64,000 nucleotides of DNA, taken from the NCBI RefSeq assembly GCF_001262495.1, contig NZ_LGYE01000005.1, positions 124,001 to 188,000 on the forward strand, written 5' to 3'. Positions within the stretch are counted from its first letter, which is position 1. Each line of letters begins with the position of its first letter. The translations under genes were made by a program, and so were the position numbers. The notes below the pieces were generated by a model. It did not search any database. It was not told where the DNA came from and saw nothing but the letters and a program-made list of their open reading frames with translations. This document shows positions 48,744-59,553 of this stretch, piece after piece. Origin of the DNA: Microbacterium sp. GCS4 (lineage in GTDB: Bacteria; Actinomycetota; Actinomycetes; Actinomycetales; Microbacteriaceae).

Positions 48744-51266
48744 ATGGCCGATGAGAACAATGACTACGACGCCCCTACCCTCGACATCCCCGCGGACGCG
48801 GACGCCCCGGCGCCCGTGATCGCGGAGGCTCCCGAGGAGCCTGCCGCCGAGGAGACCCCCGCCGAGGACACCGTGGTCGCGATCGACGCGGGCCCGAGCG
48901 AGGAGCCTTCTGCCTCCGCTGACGCCGAAGCGACCGTGGAGGCACCCGCTGAGGCTGAGGCTGAGGCATCTGCCGATGCTGAGTCTGAGGCACCTGCCGA
49001 TGCTGGGGCAGCCGCCGAGCAGGCAGAGCCCTCCGAGCAGGCGGATCCCTCCGAGCAGGCGGAGCCCTCCGAGCCGGCGGAGCCCGCGGAGACGAAGCCC
49101 GAGGCACCCGAGGGGGAGACGAAGGCCGACGCGCCGGCGAAGCCCGAGCCCGTGACCGCGGTGTCGCTCGGCCTGCTGCCCGAGGTCTTCGTCTCGCAGG
49201 TGTCGACCCGTCTCGCGTTCTACGCGCCCGAGATCGTGCCGATCCCGGCCCGCCCCGGTCGTGACCGTCGCGACGAGCGCGACCTCGACCGCGACTCCGA
49301 CGAGCCGAGCAGCGGTCGCCGCGGGCGTCGTCGTCGTGGCGGATCCGACGACGGCGATCAGCGCGACGAGCCGCGCCAGCCGCGTCAGCGCGTCGTCGAG
49401 TACATCACCGAGCCCAAGGCGATCAAGGGGTCGACCCGCCTCGAGGCCAAGAAGCAGCGTCGTCGCGACGGACGGGATGCGGGGCGTCGTCGTCCCGTCG
49501 TGACCGAGGCCGAGTTCCTCGCGCGCCGCGAGTCCGTGGACCGCAAGATGGTCGTGCGCGCGAAGAACGGCCGCACGCAGATCGGCGTGCTCGAGGACGG
49601 CGTGCTGGTCGAGCACTACGTCGCCCGCAACCAGGACGCGTCGCTCATCGGCAACGTCTACCTCGGCCGGGTGCAGAACGTGCTCCCGAGCATGGAGGCC
49701 GCGTTCGTCGACATCGGCCGTGGGCGAAACGCCGTGCTGTACTCCGGCGAGGTCGACTGGGACGGCGTCGAGATCGGCAACCAGCCGCGTCGCATCGAAC
49801 TGGCGCTCAAGGCCGGCGACCGTGTGCTCGTGCAGGTCACCAAGGACCCGGTCGGTCACAAGGGCGCACGTCTGACCAGTCAGATCTCGCTCCCCGGCCG
49901 CTACCTCGTGTACGTGCCCGGCGGTTCCATGAACGGCATCAGCCGGAAGCTGCCCGACAACGAGCGCGCCCGTCTCAAGCGCATCCTCAAGGAGGTCCTG
50001 CCCGAGTCCTCCGGTGTGATCGTCCGCACCGCGGCCGAGGGCGCGACCGAGGAGCAGCTCACCCGCGACGTGCAGCGTCTCACCTCGCAGTGGGAGCACA
50101 TCCGCAAGACGGTGGAGAACCAGCAGGCGCCCGCGCTCCTGCACGCCGAGCCCGACCTGCTGGTGAAGATCGTCCGTGATGTCTTCAACGAGGACTTCAC
50201 GAAGATGCTCATCCAGGGCGAGGACGCGCAGCGCAAGATCCGCGCCTACCTCGAGAGCGTCGCCCCCGATCTGCTCGAGCGCGTCGAGTCCTACGAGGAC
50301 GAGGTCGACCCCTTCGACGCGTTCCGCATCACGGAGCAGATCGAGAAGGCCCTCGACCGCAAGGTGTGGCTGCCGTCCGGAGGGTCCCTCGTGATCGACC
50401 GGACCGAGGCCATGACGGTCGTCGACGTCAACACCGGGAAGTTCGTCGGATCCGGCGGGAACCTCGAGGAGACCGTCACCAAGAACAACCTCGAAGCCGC
50501 TGAGGAGATCGTCCGTCAGCTGCGCCTGCGTGACATCGGCGGCATCATCGTCGTCGACTTCATCGACATGGTGCTCGAGTCGAACCGCGACCTCGTGCTG
50601 CGGCGCCTCATCGAGTGCCTGAGCCGCGATCGCACGAAGCACCAGGTCGCCGAGGTCACCTCCCTCGGTCTCGTGCAGATGACCCGCAAGAAGCTCGGTC
50701 TCGGCCTGCTCGAGACGTTCAGCGAGGCGTGCGAGGTGTGCGCGGGTCGCGGCGTCATCGTGCATCACGACCCCGTGGTCAAGCACCGCTCGAACGGCGG
50801 CGGTAACGGCAACGGCAACGGCGGCTCGTCCTCGAACCGTCGTCAGCGCGGCGGCAACGGAAACGGTCAGAACCAGAACGCGGCGCCCGCCACCGGCACG
50901 ACGCACAGCATCCCCGAGGGGGCCAAGTCGGCTCTCGCGCAGATCGCGGCGTCCTCGCGGCCGTCAGCGGCGGCGCAGGGAACTGCGGATGCCGCGGCGA
51001 CGGCCGTCGACGAGTCCGAGGCTCCGGCCGCCCAGGAGCGCGCGAAGAAGCCGCGCAAGAAGCGCGGATCCGACCGCAAGGGTCCGAAGTCCCCGGCCGA
51101 GCAGCTGCTCGACTCGGTGCTCGACGCTCTTCCCGAGCCGAAGGCGCCGGGGCAGGGGCGAGGACGTCGTCGCGTGACGACTGCGGCGCTCACCGGTACC
51201 CCGGTGTCCGTGAACTCGGACGGTCCGTCAGCGGCGCCGGTCGCGGCCGCGGACGCGGAGTCCTGA
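48744..51266 (+). CDS. rne: Ribonuclease E/G
   Basis: The 840-residue protein is an RNase E/G endonuclease of the actinobacterial type. The N-terminal 250 residues are acidic and repetitive, then Arg-rich, a layout typical of high-GC Gram-positives. The catalytic part has the S1 domain (YLGRVQNVLPSMEAAFVDIG), the metal-binding aspartates D561 and D605, and the zinc-link cysteines C663 and C666 in CEVCAGRG. The C-terminal tail is rich in Gly-Asn repeats and basic residues. A GAGGAG lies 10 bases before the ATG; an upstream GTG at 48717 is less likely. Its role is mRNA decay and rRNA processing. Confidence 0.95.
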   Translation: MADENNDYDAPTLDIPADADAPAPVIAEAPEEPAAEETPAEDTVVAIDAGPSEEPSASADAEATVEAPAEAEAEASADAESEAPADAGAAAEQAEPSEQADPSEQAEPSEPAEPAETKPEAPEGETKADAPAKPEPVTAVSLGLLPEVFVSQVSTRLAFYAPEIVPIPARPGRDRRDERDLDRDSDEPSSGRRGRRRRGGSDDGDQRDEPRQPRQRVVEYITEPKAIKGSTRLEAKKQRRRDGRDAGRRRPVVTEAEFLARRESVDRKMVVRAKNGRTQIGVLEDGVLVEHYVARNQDASLIGNVYLGRVQNVLPSMEAAFVDIGRGRNAVLYSGEVDWDGVEIGNQPRRIELALKAGDRVLVQVTKDPVGHKGARLTSQISLPGRYLVYVPGGSMNGISRKLPDNERARLKRILKEVLPESSGVIVRTAAEGATEEQLTRDVQRLTSQWEHIRKTVENQQAPALLHAEPDLLVKIVRDVFNEDFTKMLIQGEDAQRKIRAYLESVAPDLLERVESYEDEVDPFDAFRITEQIEKALDRKVWLPSGGSLVIDRTEAMTVVDVNTGKFVGSGGNLEETVTKNNLEAAEEIVRQLRLRDIGGIIVVDFIDMVLESNRDLVLRRLIECLSRDRTKHQVAEVTSLGLVQMTRKKLGLGLLETFSEACEVCAGRGVIVHHDPVVKHRSNGGGNGNGNGGSSSNRRQRGGNGNGQNQNAAPATGTTHSIPEGAKSALAQIAASSRPSAAAQGTADAAATAVDESEAPAAQERAKKPRKKRGSDRKGPKSPAEQLLDSVLDALPEPKAPGQGRGRRRVTTAALTGTPVSVNSDGPSAAPVAAADAES
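49023..49076 (+). repeat. 18-base tandem repeat in rne
   Basis: Three near-identical 18-base units (49023-49040, 49041-49058, 49059-49076) encode the AEPSEQ-like acidic repeat. A partial fourth follows. The region of rne just before it also contains a 24-base duplicated segment (GCATCTGCCGATGCTGAG and GCACCTGCCGATGCTG). Confidence 0.7.
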
Positions 51267-51497
51267 GGCGATCAGCCTCCGCACCAGCTCCTTGCCCTCG
51301 ACGTGCAGTGCGCCGGCGGCGATGAGCCGCGGTACGGCGTCCTCCGGGACGTCGTAGTGGTCGAGATCGAAAGCGCGCGCCGGCAGGTCCTGTGCGCGTG
51401 CGAAGGCGTGCAGCTCGTCCAGGCTCTCGTCGCTGACCAGGTGTGCCCACAGCCGTCCGTGCGCGGGCCAGAGGGGGTCGTCGACGAGAACGGTCAT
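51228..51497 (-). CDS. DUF4031 protein
   Basis: The 89-residue product begins MTVLVDDPLWPAHGRLWAHL, the signature of DUF4031, and contains the conserved FDLDHYDVPED. DUF4031 proteins are small, conserved in actinobacteria, of unknown function. It is convergent with rne and the two coding ends overlap by 39 bases (51228-51266). Its start is in the rplU upstream region, divergent from that gene. Confidence 0.85.
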   Translation of the reverse strand: MTVLVDDPLWPAHGRLWAHLVSDESLDELHAFARAQDLPARAFDLDHYDVPEDAVPRLIAAGALHVEGKELVRRLIASGLRVRGRDRRR

Positions 51498-51535
51498 CCC
51501 GTCAGCCTACGACCGGACACACCCCTTGAGGCGTT

Positions 51536-51564
51536 TTGCGACACCGCTCGGCATCCGGTAAAGT
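51536..51564 (+). promoter_or_regulatory. rplU-rpmA promoter
   Basis: TTGCGA (51536-51541) and TAAAGT (51559-51564) are spaced by 17 bases, a good sigma-70-type promoter. Transcription near 51571 would give a 139-base leader before rplU. Confidence 0.65.
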
Positions 51565-51570
51565 AGTCCC

Positions 51571-51709
51571 TTGGTGCGCATGCCGCGTCGTCCCTGACGG
51601 TCGGTGCGGAGAGTCTTGCGTTCGCACCCGTCGCCCCGCGACGCATGCAAGCAACAGTCTTCCCGTGAGATTCTCGGAGCTCCGCGCTCCCCAACGAAAC
51701 AGGTATGAA
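51571..51709 (+). promoter_or_regulatory. Structured rplU (L21) leader
   Basis: The leader folds into nested stems: GCAT (51578-51581) with ATGC (51645-51648), GCGTCG (51585-51590) with CGACGC (51639-51644), GACG (51596-51599) with CGTC (51629-51632), and GGTGCG (51603-51608) with CGCACC (51623-51628). L21 leaders that autoregulate rplU are known in Firmicutes; here the structure is seen, the control is inferred. Confidence 0.55.
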
Positions 51710-52018
51710 GTGGTTTACGCAGTAGTGCGCGCCGGTGGGCGGCAGGAGAAGGTCGAGGTCGGCACGATCGTTCAGCTCGACCGTGTTCAGGCTGCTCAGG
51801 GCGAGAAGATCGAGCTGGCCGCGGTGCTGCTCGTCGACGGCGCCACGGTGACCACCGACGCTGACAAGCTCGCGAAGGTCAAGGTCACGGCAGAGGTGCT
51901 CGGCAACCTCCGCGGCCCGAAGATCGTCATCCAGAAGTACAAGAACAAGACCGGCTACAAGAAGCGCCAGGGCCACCGTCAGGAGCTCACGCGCGTCAAG
52001 ATCACCGGCATCAAGTAA
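51710..52018 (+). CDS. rplU: 50S ribosomal protein L21
   Basis: I chose the GTG at 51710 ([20 protein letters not shown]), giving 102 residues as is usual for L21. The family motif [17 protein letters not shown] is near the C-terminus. It starts an operon with rpmA, 18 bases downstream. The upstream frame is open for another 58 codons but belongs to the leader. Confidence 0.97.
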   Translation: MVYAVVRAGGRQEKVEVGTIVQLDRVQAAQGEKIELAAVLLVDGATVTTDADKLAKVKVTAEVLGNLRGPKIVIQKYKNKTGYKKRQGHRQELTRVKITGIK

Positions 52019-52036
52019 GACCGAGGAGACCAGGAC

Positions 52037-52294
52037 ATGGCACACAAAAAGGGCGCAAGCTCCACCCGCAACGGTCGTGACTCCAACGCACAGAGACTGG
52101 GCGTCAAGCGCTTCGGCGGTCAGCAGGTCCTCGCCGGCGAGATCATCGTCCGTCAGCGCGGCACGCACTTCCACCCCGGCGTGAACGTCGGCCGCGGTGG
52201 CGACGACACGCTTTTCGCTCTGGCCGCCGGTGCGGTCGAGTTCGGCGCGAAGGGCGGCCGCAAGGTCGTCAACATCGTCGCCGCTGCCGAGTGA
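52037..52294 (+). CDS. rpmA: 50S ribosomal protein L27
   Basis: The 85-residue protein is L27. It starts [20 protein letters not shown], without the N-terminal extension that is cleaved in Firmicutes. GAGGAG sits before the ATG. A terminator follows, so rplU-rpmA is a two-gene operon separate from obg. Confidence 0.97.
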   Translation: MAHKKGASSTRNGRDSNAQRLGVKRFGGQQVLAGEIIVRQRGTHFHPGVNVGRGGDDTLFALAAGAVEFGAKGGRKVVNIVAAAE

Positions 52295-54654
<2,360 letters not shown>

Positions 54655-54663
54655 ACTGGGCGG

Positions 54664-55917
54664 ATGACCGACCAGACCCCGCAGGTGCGCCTGGAGCGCG
54701 CCAAGGAGGCCTCCCGTGCCACCGCCGCGCTCACCAGCGACGACAAGGAACGCGCGCTCGAGGCCATCGCCACGGCCCTCGAGCAGAGTGCAGCCCGGAT
54801 CATCGAGGCGAACGCCCGCGACATCGAGCGCGGACGCGCCGAGGGGATCGGCGACTCGCTCATCGACCGTCTGCGCCTCGACGAGAAGCGCGTCGCCGCT
54901 CTGGCCGCCGCGGTGCGCGAGGTCGCGGAGCTGCCCGACCCGGTGGGTCGCGTGGTCGGCGGGCATCGGATGCCGAACGGCGTCGCTCTCGAGCAGGTGC
55001 GTGTCCCGTTCGGGGTGGTCGGCGCGATCTACGAGGCCCGTCCGAACGTCACGGTCGACATCGCGGCTCTGGCCCTGCGGTCCGGCAACGCCGTCGTTCT
55101 GCGCGGCGGGAGTGCGGCGCGCGACTCGAACACCGTGCTCGTGGAAGTCATGCGCGACGCCCTCGCCGGAGCCGGCATCACGCCCGAGGCGATCCAGACG
55201 GTCGACGACTTCGGACGCGACGGCGCCAAGGCGCTCATGCACGGACGCGGTCTGATCGACGTGCTCGTGCCGCGCGGCAGCGCCGGACTGATCGAGACGG
55301 TCGTGACGGAATCGACCGTGCCCGTCATCGAGACCGGCGCCGGCAACGTGCACATCGTGCTCGACGAGAGCGCGCCCGACGACTGGGCTCGCGACATCGT
55401 CGTGAACGCGAAGGTGCAGCGCCCCAGCGTCTGCAACGCGGTCGAGACCGTGCTCGTGCTGCGCCAGGCGGCACCGCGCCTCATCCCGTCGGTCGCCAGC
55501 GCGCTGCAGAGCGAGGGCGTGGCGATCCACGGCGACGACATCACCGCCGGGCTGGTCTCGAACGTGATCCCCGCCACCGAGGAGGACTGGGCCACCGAGT
55601 ACCTGAGCCTCGACATCGCCATGAAGGTCGTCGACACGCTCGACGACGCCCTCGACCACATCCGTCGCTACAGCACGGGACACACCGAGTCGATCGTGAC
55701 GACCGATTCCCGCAACGCGGAGCGGTTCCTGGCCGAGGTCGACTCCGCCGTCGTCATGGCGAACGCGTCGACGCGGTTCACCGACGGCGGCGAGTTCGGC
55801 TTCGGTGCGGAGGTCGGCATCTCGACCCAGAAGCTCCACACCCGGGGCCCGATGGGGCTTTCCGAGCTGACCAGCACGAAGTGGCTCGCGCGTGGAGCGG
55901 GGCAGACCCGCGGCTGA
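54664..55917 (+). CDS. proA: Glutamate-5-semialdehyde dehydrogenase (gamma-glutamyl phosphate reductase)
   Basis: The 417-residue enzyme reduces gamma-glutamyl phosphate with NADPH, the second step of proline synthesis after ProB. The catalytic cysteine is C257 in RPSVCNAVETVL, and the family end motif FGFGAEVGISTQKLHTRGPM is complete. The ATG lies 10 bases after proB. It probably has its own leaderless promoter in addition to read-through from obg-proB. Confidence 0.96.
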   Translation: MTDQTPQVRLERAKEASRATAALTSDDKERALEAIATALEQSAARIIEANARDIERGRAEGIGDSLIDRLRLDEKRVAALAAAVREVAELPDPVGRVVGGHRMPNGVALEQVRVPFGVVGAIYEARPNVTVDIAALALRSGNAVVLRGGSAARDSNTVLVEVMRDALAGAGITPEAIQTVDDFGRDGAKALMHGRGLIDVLVPRGSAGLIETVVTESTVPVIETGAGNVHIVLDESAPDDWARDIVVNAKVQRPSVCNAVETVLVLRQAAPRLIPSVASALQSEGVAIHGDDITAGLVSNVIPATEEDWATEYLSLDIAMKVVDTLDDALDHIRRYSTGHTESIVTTDSRNAERFLAEVDSAVVMANASTRFTDGGEFGFGAEVGISTQKLHTRGPMGLSELTSTKWLARGAGQTRG

Positions 55918-55982
55918 GGGCTAGACTAGGGGGCGCTGAGGCGCCCGAGCGCCACGCCCGCCAGCCACGAAACGGAGCAAGG

Positions 55983-56207
55983 ATGAATCTCGTCGCACAG
56001 ATCGCGATGGCCGCCGCAGAGACCGAGCACCACGGCAACGTCCAGCTCGAGACGCTGATCTTCGGTGCCGTCGCCGCGATCGTGTTCGCCTTCCTCGCGC
56101 TCGTGACCCTGTCGTACAAGAACGTCGCGAACCGTCACTCGGCCAAGGCCGAGGCCTGGGCCGAGAAGCACGGCAAGCACGGACACGAGGCGGGACACGG
56201 CCACTAG
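55983..56207 (+). CDS. Small membrane protein with a His-rich tail
   Basis: The 74-residue product has one clear membrane helix (LIFGAVAAIVFAFLALVTL, about residues 25-44) and a C-terminal tail with six histidines (EKHGKHGHEAGHGH). AACGGAGCAAGG precedes the ATG. A likely -10 (TAGACT) is at 55922-55927. Conserved between proA and nadD in related genomes as far as I recall, but of unknown function. The His-rich tail could bind metal; that is a guess. Confidence 0.8.
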   Translation: MNLVAQIAMAAAETEHHGNVQLETLIFGAVAAIVFAFLALVTLSYKNVANRHSAKAEAWAEKHGKHGHEAGHGH

Positions 56208-56213
56208 GCCCGT

Positions 56214-56816
56214 ATGAACGACACGACCTCGCGCCCCGCGCGCATCGGTGTGATGGGCGGCACGTTCGACCCCATCCACCACGGCCACCTGGTCGCCGCG
56301 AGCGAGGTCGCGCACTCCTTCGATCTCGACGAGGTCGTCTTCGTCCCCACCGGACACCCGTGGCAGAAGTCCGACGTCACCCCCAGCGAGCACCGCTACC
56401 TCATGACGGTGATCGCCACGGCATCCAACCCCCAGTTCACGGTCAGCCGGGTCGACATCGATCGTGAAGGCCCGACCTACACGATCGACACGCTCCGCGA
56501 TCTGAAGCGAGCTCGGCCCGACGCGGAGCTCTTCTTCATCACGGGTGCCGATGCCGTGGCGCAAATTCTCAGTTGGAGGGACCATGATGAGTTGTGGGAG
56601 TTGGCCCACTTCGTCGCGGTCTCACGTCCAGGACACGTCCTGAGCACTGACGGCCTCCCGAGTGACGACGTCAGTCAGCTGGAGGTGCCTGCGCTGTCGA
56701 TCTCGTCGACGGCCTGCCGTGAGCGGGTTCACGAAGATCAACCGGTGTGGTACCTCGTCCCCGACGGAGTCGTTCAATACATCGCGAAGCATCATCTGTA
56801 TCGGAGCAAGGCATGA
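56214..56816 (+). CDS. nadD: Nicotinate-nucleotide adenylyltransferase
   Basis: The 200-residue enzyme adenylates nicotinic acid mononucleotide in NAD synthesis. The nucleotidyltransferase motif [11 protein letters not shown] is at residues 15-25 and the C-terminal ISST-x-x-R motif reads ISSTACR. It overlaps the next gene by 4 bases. Its codon usage in the region 56560-56640 is a little less GC-rich than the surroundings. Confidence 0.96.
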   Translation: MNDTTSRPARIGVMGGTFDPIHHGHLVAASEVAHSFDLDEVVFVPTGHPWQKSDVTPSEHRYLMTVIATASNPQFTVSRVDIDREGPTYTIDTLRDLKRARPDAELFFITGADAVAQILSWRDHDELWELAHFVAVSRPGHVLSTDGLPSDDVSQLEVPALSISSTACRERVHEDQPVWYLVPDGVVQYIAKHHLYRSKA

Positions 56817-58084
56817 GTACATCGGATCAGAACGAGCAGGGTCCGCTGACACGCAAGCAGCTGCGGGAGATCCGGCTGACCGGATCGACGCCGGTCATCA
56901 CACCCGACGAGGCCGCCGAGGCCGCAGCCGCCGCTGCGACCACACCCGCCCCGCCCGCACCGCGTCCTGCCGCGCCCGCGGACGTCCCTCCCGCTCCCGT
57001 CGAGGAGAACTCCGCTGACGGGCGACTCACGCGTCGACAGATGCGTGAGCGTGAACGTGCCGCCACGGCATCCGTCCCTGTCGTCGGGGAGGACGCGTCC
57101 GCTGAGGACCAGGCCCCCGCGGAGACGTCCGGGCCGGTGCCCACCGAGGAGCAGGCTCCCGCCCAGGGCTCGGCGCTCGTCACCGGCATCCCGGCGTTCG
57201 CGCCCCCGGTCTCGCAGCCGGCGCCCGCAGAGGACAGCGCTCCCGATGCCCCTGTCGTCGACGCGCAGGAGCCTGCGGCGGACGACGACTCCGAGGCGGA
57301 CCAGGAGATCGTGCTCGCCCCGGTCAGTGCAGCGTCGAGCGTCGACTCGGTCGGCGAGGTGCCGATCGCACCGTTCGTGGACGAATCCCGCGAAGCTCAG
57401 GAACCCGACGAGGCTCCGGCGGACCAGGCTCAGGCGGACGACGACGAGGATCCGGTCGCGGCGGTCGCGGCTCTGGGCATCGAGGTCGAGACTCCGGCCG
57501 ACCCGGAACCCGACGACGCGGACGACGTGCTCGCCGACGTCGCGGACGCCGAGGACGTCGACCTCGACGAGGGCGAGCGCCCGACCGTGAACTCCGCCTT
57601 CGGACAGGGCGTGCTCGCGGATGCCGCACCGGAGCCCCAGAAGCCCTTCGCCCCGTCCTTCGACGAGCTGCTCACCGTCGGCGACTCGACGGGCTCGCAC
57701 CGTGCGGGCAACACCCTGATCTTCACGCCGGGTCCCGGCGAGGGATCCCTGTCGGGCCCCGTGGCCTCGACCGGCGAGATCCTCGTCACGGGCTCGTACG
57801 AACTGCCGAAGGGGCTGGGCTCGCGCGGCCACGCCGACGGCACGACCGACGGCAAGGAGGTGGACGCCGTGCTCATCGACGGCGAACTGCCCCCGGCATC
57901 GTCTCCCACGCCGATCGCCGCCAGCTCGGCGATCAGCACCATCAAGCCCGCCGGCGAGGTCATCCGTCCTCCCGCCCCTGAGAAGGGCAACCGGCTCATG
58001 ATCATCCTCGCGATCGTGGCGGGTGGTCTCGCCCTCGCGGTCGGGGTCGCCGTCGTGATCGCCATCACCACGAATGTCTTCTGA
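56813..58084 (+). CDS. Acidic single-pass membrane protein of unknown function
   Basis: The ATG at 56813 overlaps the nadD stop as ATGA. The 423-residue protein is largely low-complexity, rich in alanine, proline and acidic residues (residues 30-270), with a C-terminal membrane helix ([20 protein letters not shown], about 394-415) and a short tail. An [13 protein letters not shown] and [13 protein letters not shown] pair near the N-terminus is the only recurring motif. It is coupled to nadD and to rsfS. I do not recognise the family. Confidence 0.82.
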   Translation: MSTSDQNEQGPLTRKQLREIRLTGSTPVITPDEAAEAAAAAATTPAPPAPRPAAPADVPPAPVEENSADGRLTRRQMRERERAATASVPVVGEDASAEDQAPAETSGPVPTEEQAPAQGSALVTGIPAFAPPVSQPAPAEDSAPDAPVVDAQEPAADDDSEADQEIVLAPVSAASSVDSVGEVPIAPFVDESREAQEPDEAPADQAQADDDEDPVAAVAALGIEVETPADPEPDDADDVLADVADAEDVDLDEGERPTVNSAFGQGVLADAAPEPQKPFAPSFDELLTVGDSTGSHRAGNTLIFTPGPGEGSLSGPVASTGEILVTGSYELPKGLGSRGHADGTTDGKEVDAVLIDGELPPASSPTPIAASSAISTIKPAGEVIRPPAPEKGNRLMIILAIVAGGLALAVGVAVVIAITTNVF

Positions 58085-58464
58085 TGCAATCACCTGAAAC
58101 CGCCGTCCAGATGCTGCAGCTCGCAGCCGACGCCGCCGTCTCGAAGGGCGGCGAGGATCTCGTCGCCCTGAACGTCTCCGAGCCGCTGCCGCTCGTCGAC
58201 ATCTTCCTCCTCGTCACCGGGAACAGCGAGCGCAACGTCGCCGCGATCGCCGACGAGGTCGAGGACAGGCTGATCGAGGCCGGACACAAGCGCGTGCGCC
58301 GCGAGGGCCGCGCGGAGGCGCGCTGGGTGCTCCTGGACTTCGGCGACCTGATCGTGCACGTGTTCCACCAGGAGGAGCGGGTCTACTACGGCCTGGAGCG
58401 CCTCTGGAAGGACTGCCCTGTGGTCCCGTTCGAGGTCGCCGAGCCCACCGCCGACCGCGCCTGA
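58084..58464 (+). CDS. rsfS: Ribosomal silencing factor RsfS
   Basis: The 126-residue protein is RsfS, which binds L14 and blocks subunit joining under starvation. Its family motifs are VSEPLPLVDIFLLVTGNSER and RAEARWVLLDFGDLIVHVFH. The ATG overlaps the upstream stop (TGATG). Its place after nadD is conserved widely. Confidence 0.96.
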   Translation: MQSPETAVQMLQLAADAAVSKGGEDLVALNVSEPLPLVDIFLLVTGNSERNVAAIADEVEDRLIEAGHKRVRREGRAEARWVLLDFGDLIVHVFHQEERVYYGLERLWKDCPVVPFEVAEPTADRA

Positions 58465-58465
58465 T

Positions 58466-59155
58466 ATGCGCACGCATCTGATCACGGGCGCAGGCTCCGG
58501 GATCGGCGCCGTCGTCGCACGCCGTCTGCAGGAGCGCGGCGACAGCGTCGTGCTGCTCGCGCGCGACGCGGGGCGGGCTCGGGAGATCGCGGCCCAGCAT
58601 CCCGGCGCGACGACCCTGGTGGGCGACCTCGCCCAGCCCGGTCGCCTGTCGTGGGCGCTGTCGAAGCAGGCTCTCCCTGAGCGCATCGACTCGATCGTGC
58701 ACGCGGCCGGTGTCGTCGACCTCGGGGCCGTCGCGGACCTGCCTGCGACCCTCTGGGAGCAGCAGCTCGCGGTCAACCTCGTCGGTCCCGCCGAGCTGAC
58801 CCGACTCCTGCTGCCGCTGCTGCGCGTCGCTCGCGGCCGCATCGTGTTCGTGAACTCGGGCGCCGGCCTGCACGCGCACGCCGGCTGGTCGGCCTACGCG
58901 GCATCGAAGCACGGGCTGCGCGCCCTGGCCGACTCGCTGCGGGCCGAGGAGGCGGAGTACGGCGTGCGCGTCACCTCGGTGTACCCGGGACGCACCGCGA
59001 CCCCCATGCAGGAGCGCGTGCACCAACAGGAGGGACGCGACTACGACCCGTCCCGCTTCATCGCGCCGGAGTCCGTCGCGACCACGGTCCTCACCGCGCT
59101 CGACCTTCCGGACGACGCCGCGCTGACCGATCTCACGATCCGTCCCGCGCGCTGA
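58466..59155 (+). CDS. SDR-family oxidoreductase
   Basis: The 229-residue enzyme is a short-chain dehydrogenase with the cofactor motif TGAGSGIGAVV and catalytic Y144 and K148 in SAYAASKHG. The substrate is not known. The ATG lies 1 base after the rsfS stop, so the gene is likely expressed with nadD-rsfS. Confidence 0.92.
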   Translation: MRTHLITGAGSGIGAVVARRLQERGDSVVLLARDAGRAREIAAQHPGATTLVGDLAQPGRLSWALSKQALPERIDSIVHAAGVVDLGAVADLPATLWEQQLAVNLVGPAELTRLLLPLLRVARGRIVFVNSGAGLHAHAGWSAYAASKHGLRALADSLRAEEAEYGVRVTSVYPGRTATPMQERVHQQEGRDYDPSRFIAPESVATTVLTALDLPDDAALTDLTIRPAR

Positions 59156-59256
59156 GTCGAGGCCGCACAGGCCGACCGCAGTGTCAAGGGGCTGTGCCGA
59201 CGCCCGCGATCCCGAGATGATCTCTCCCAGGGGAGAAAGTCTTGGAGGACCGTCAC

Positions 59257-59541
59257 ATGCCCGGAGATCCGGAGCCACGATACGTACTCAACCGCATCAC
59301 TCCGACCGAGTGGGTGATCAACGACCAGCGGTACCCCGAGAACGACCCACGGCATCTCGTCGCGTGCGTGTACGAGTATGCGGAGACCGAGGTCGAGGTG
59401 GTGTGGCTGCGGGACCTCCCGCTCGCCATCCGCTACTCCGACGCGTACCAGGTGCTGGAGGACGTCGCGCGCATGCAGGACTCGAGTCGGGCGACGCGTC
59501 CGATCGCGATCCCGCACCTTCCGCCGCTGCTCGCGACCTGA
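59257..59541 (+). CDS. Small conserved protein of unknown function
   Basis: I chose the ATG at 59257, 8 bases after GGAGG; a TTG at 59242 is open but has no such site. The 94-residue product is mixed alpha/beta, with VLNRITPTEWVINDQRYPEN and VVWLRDLPLAIRYSDAYQVL. No family recognised. The next gene is convergent, 12 bases on. Confidence 0.75.
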   Translation: MPGDPEPRYVLNRITPTEWVINDQRYPENDPRHLVACVYEYAETEVEVVWLRDLPLAIRYSDAYQVLEDVARMQDSSRATRPIAIPHLPPLLAT

Positions 59542-59553
59542 GCGCGCCCTCGC

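Noticed and set aside
51536..51709. N-terminal extension of L21 (58 codons)
   Set aside because: The open frame is in the structured leader; L21 proteins have about 102 residues and begin at the GTG 51710.
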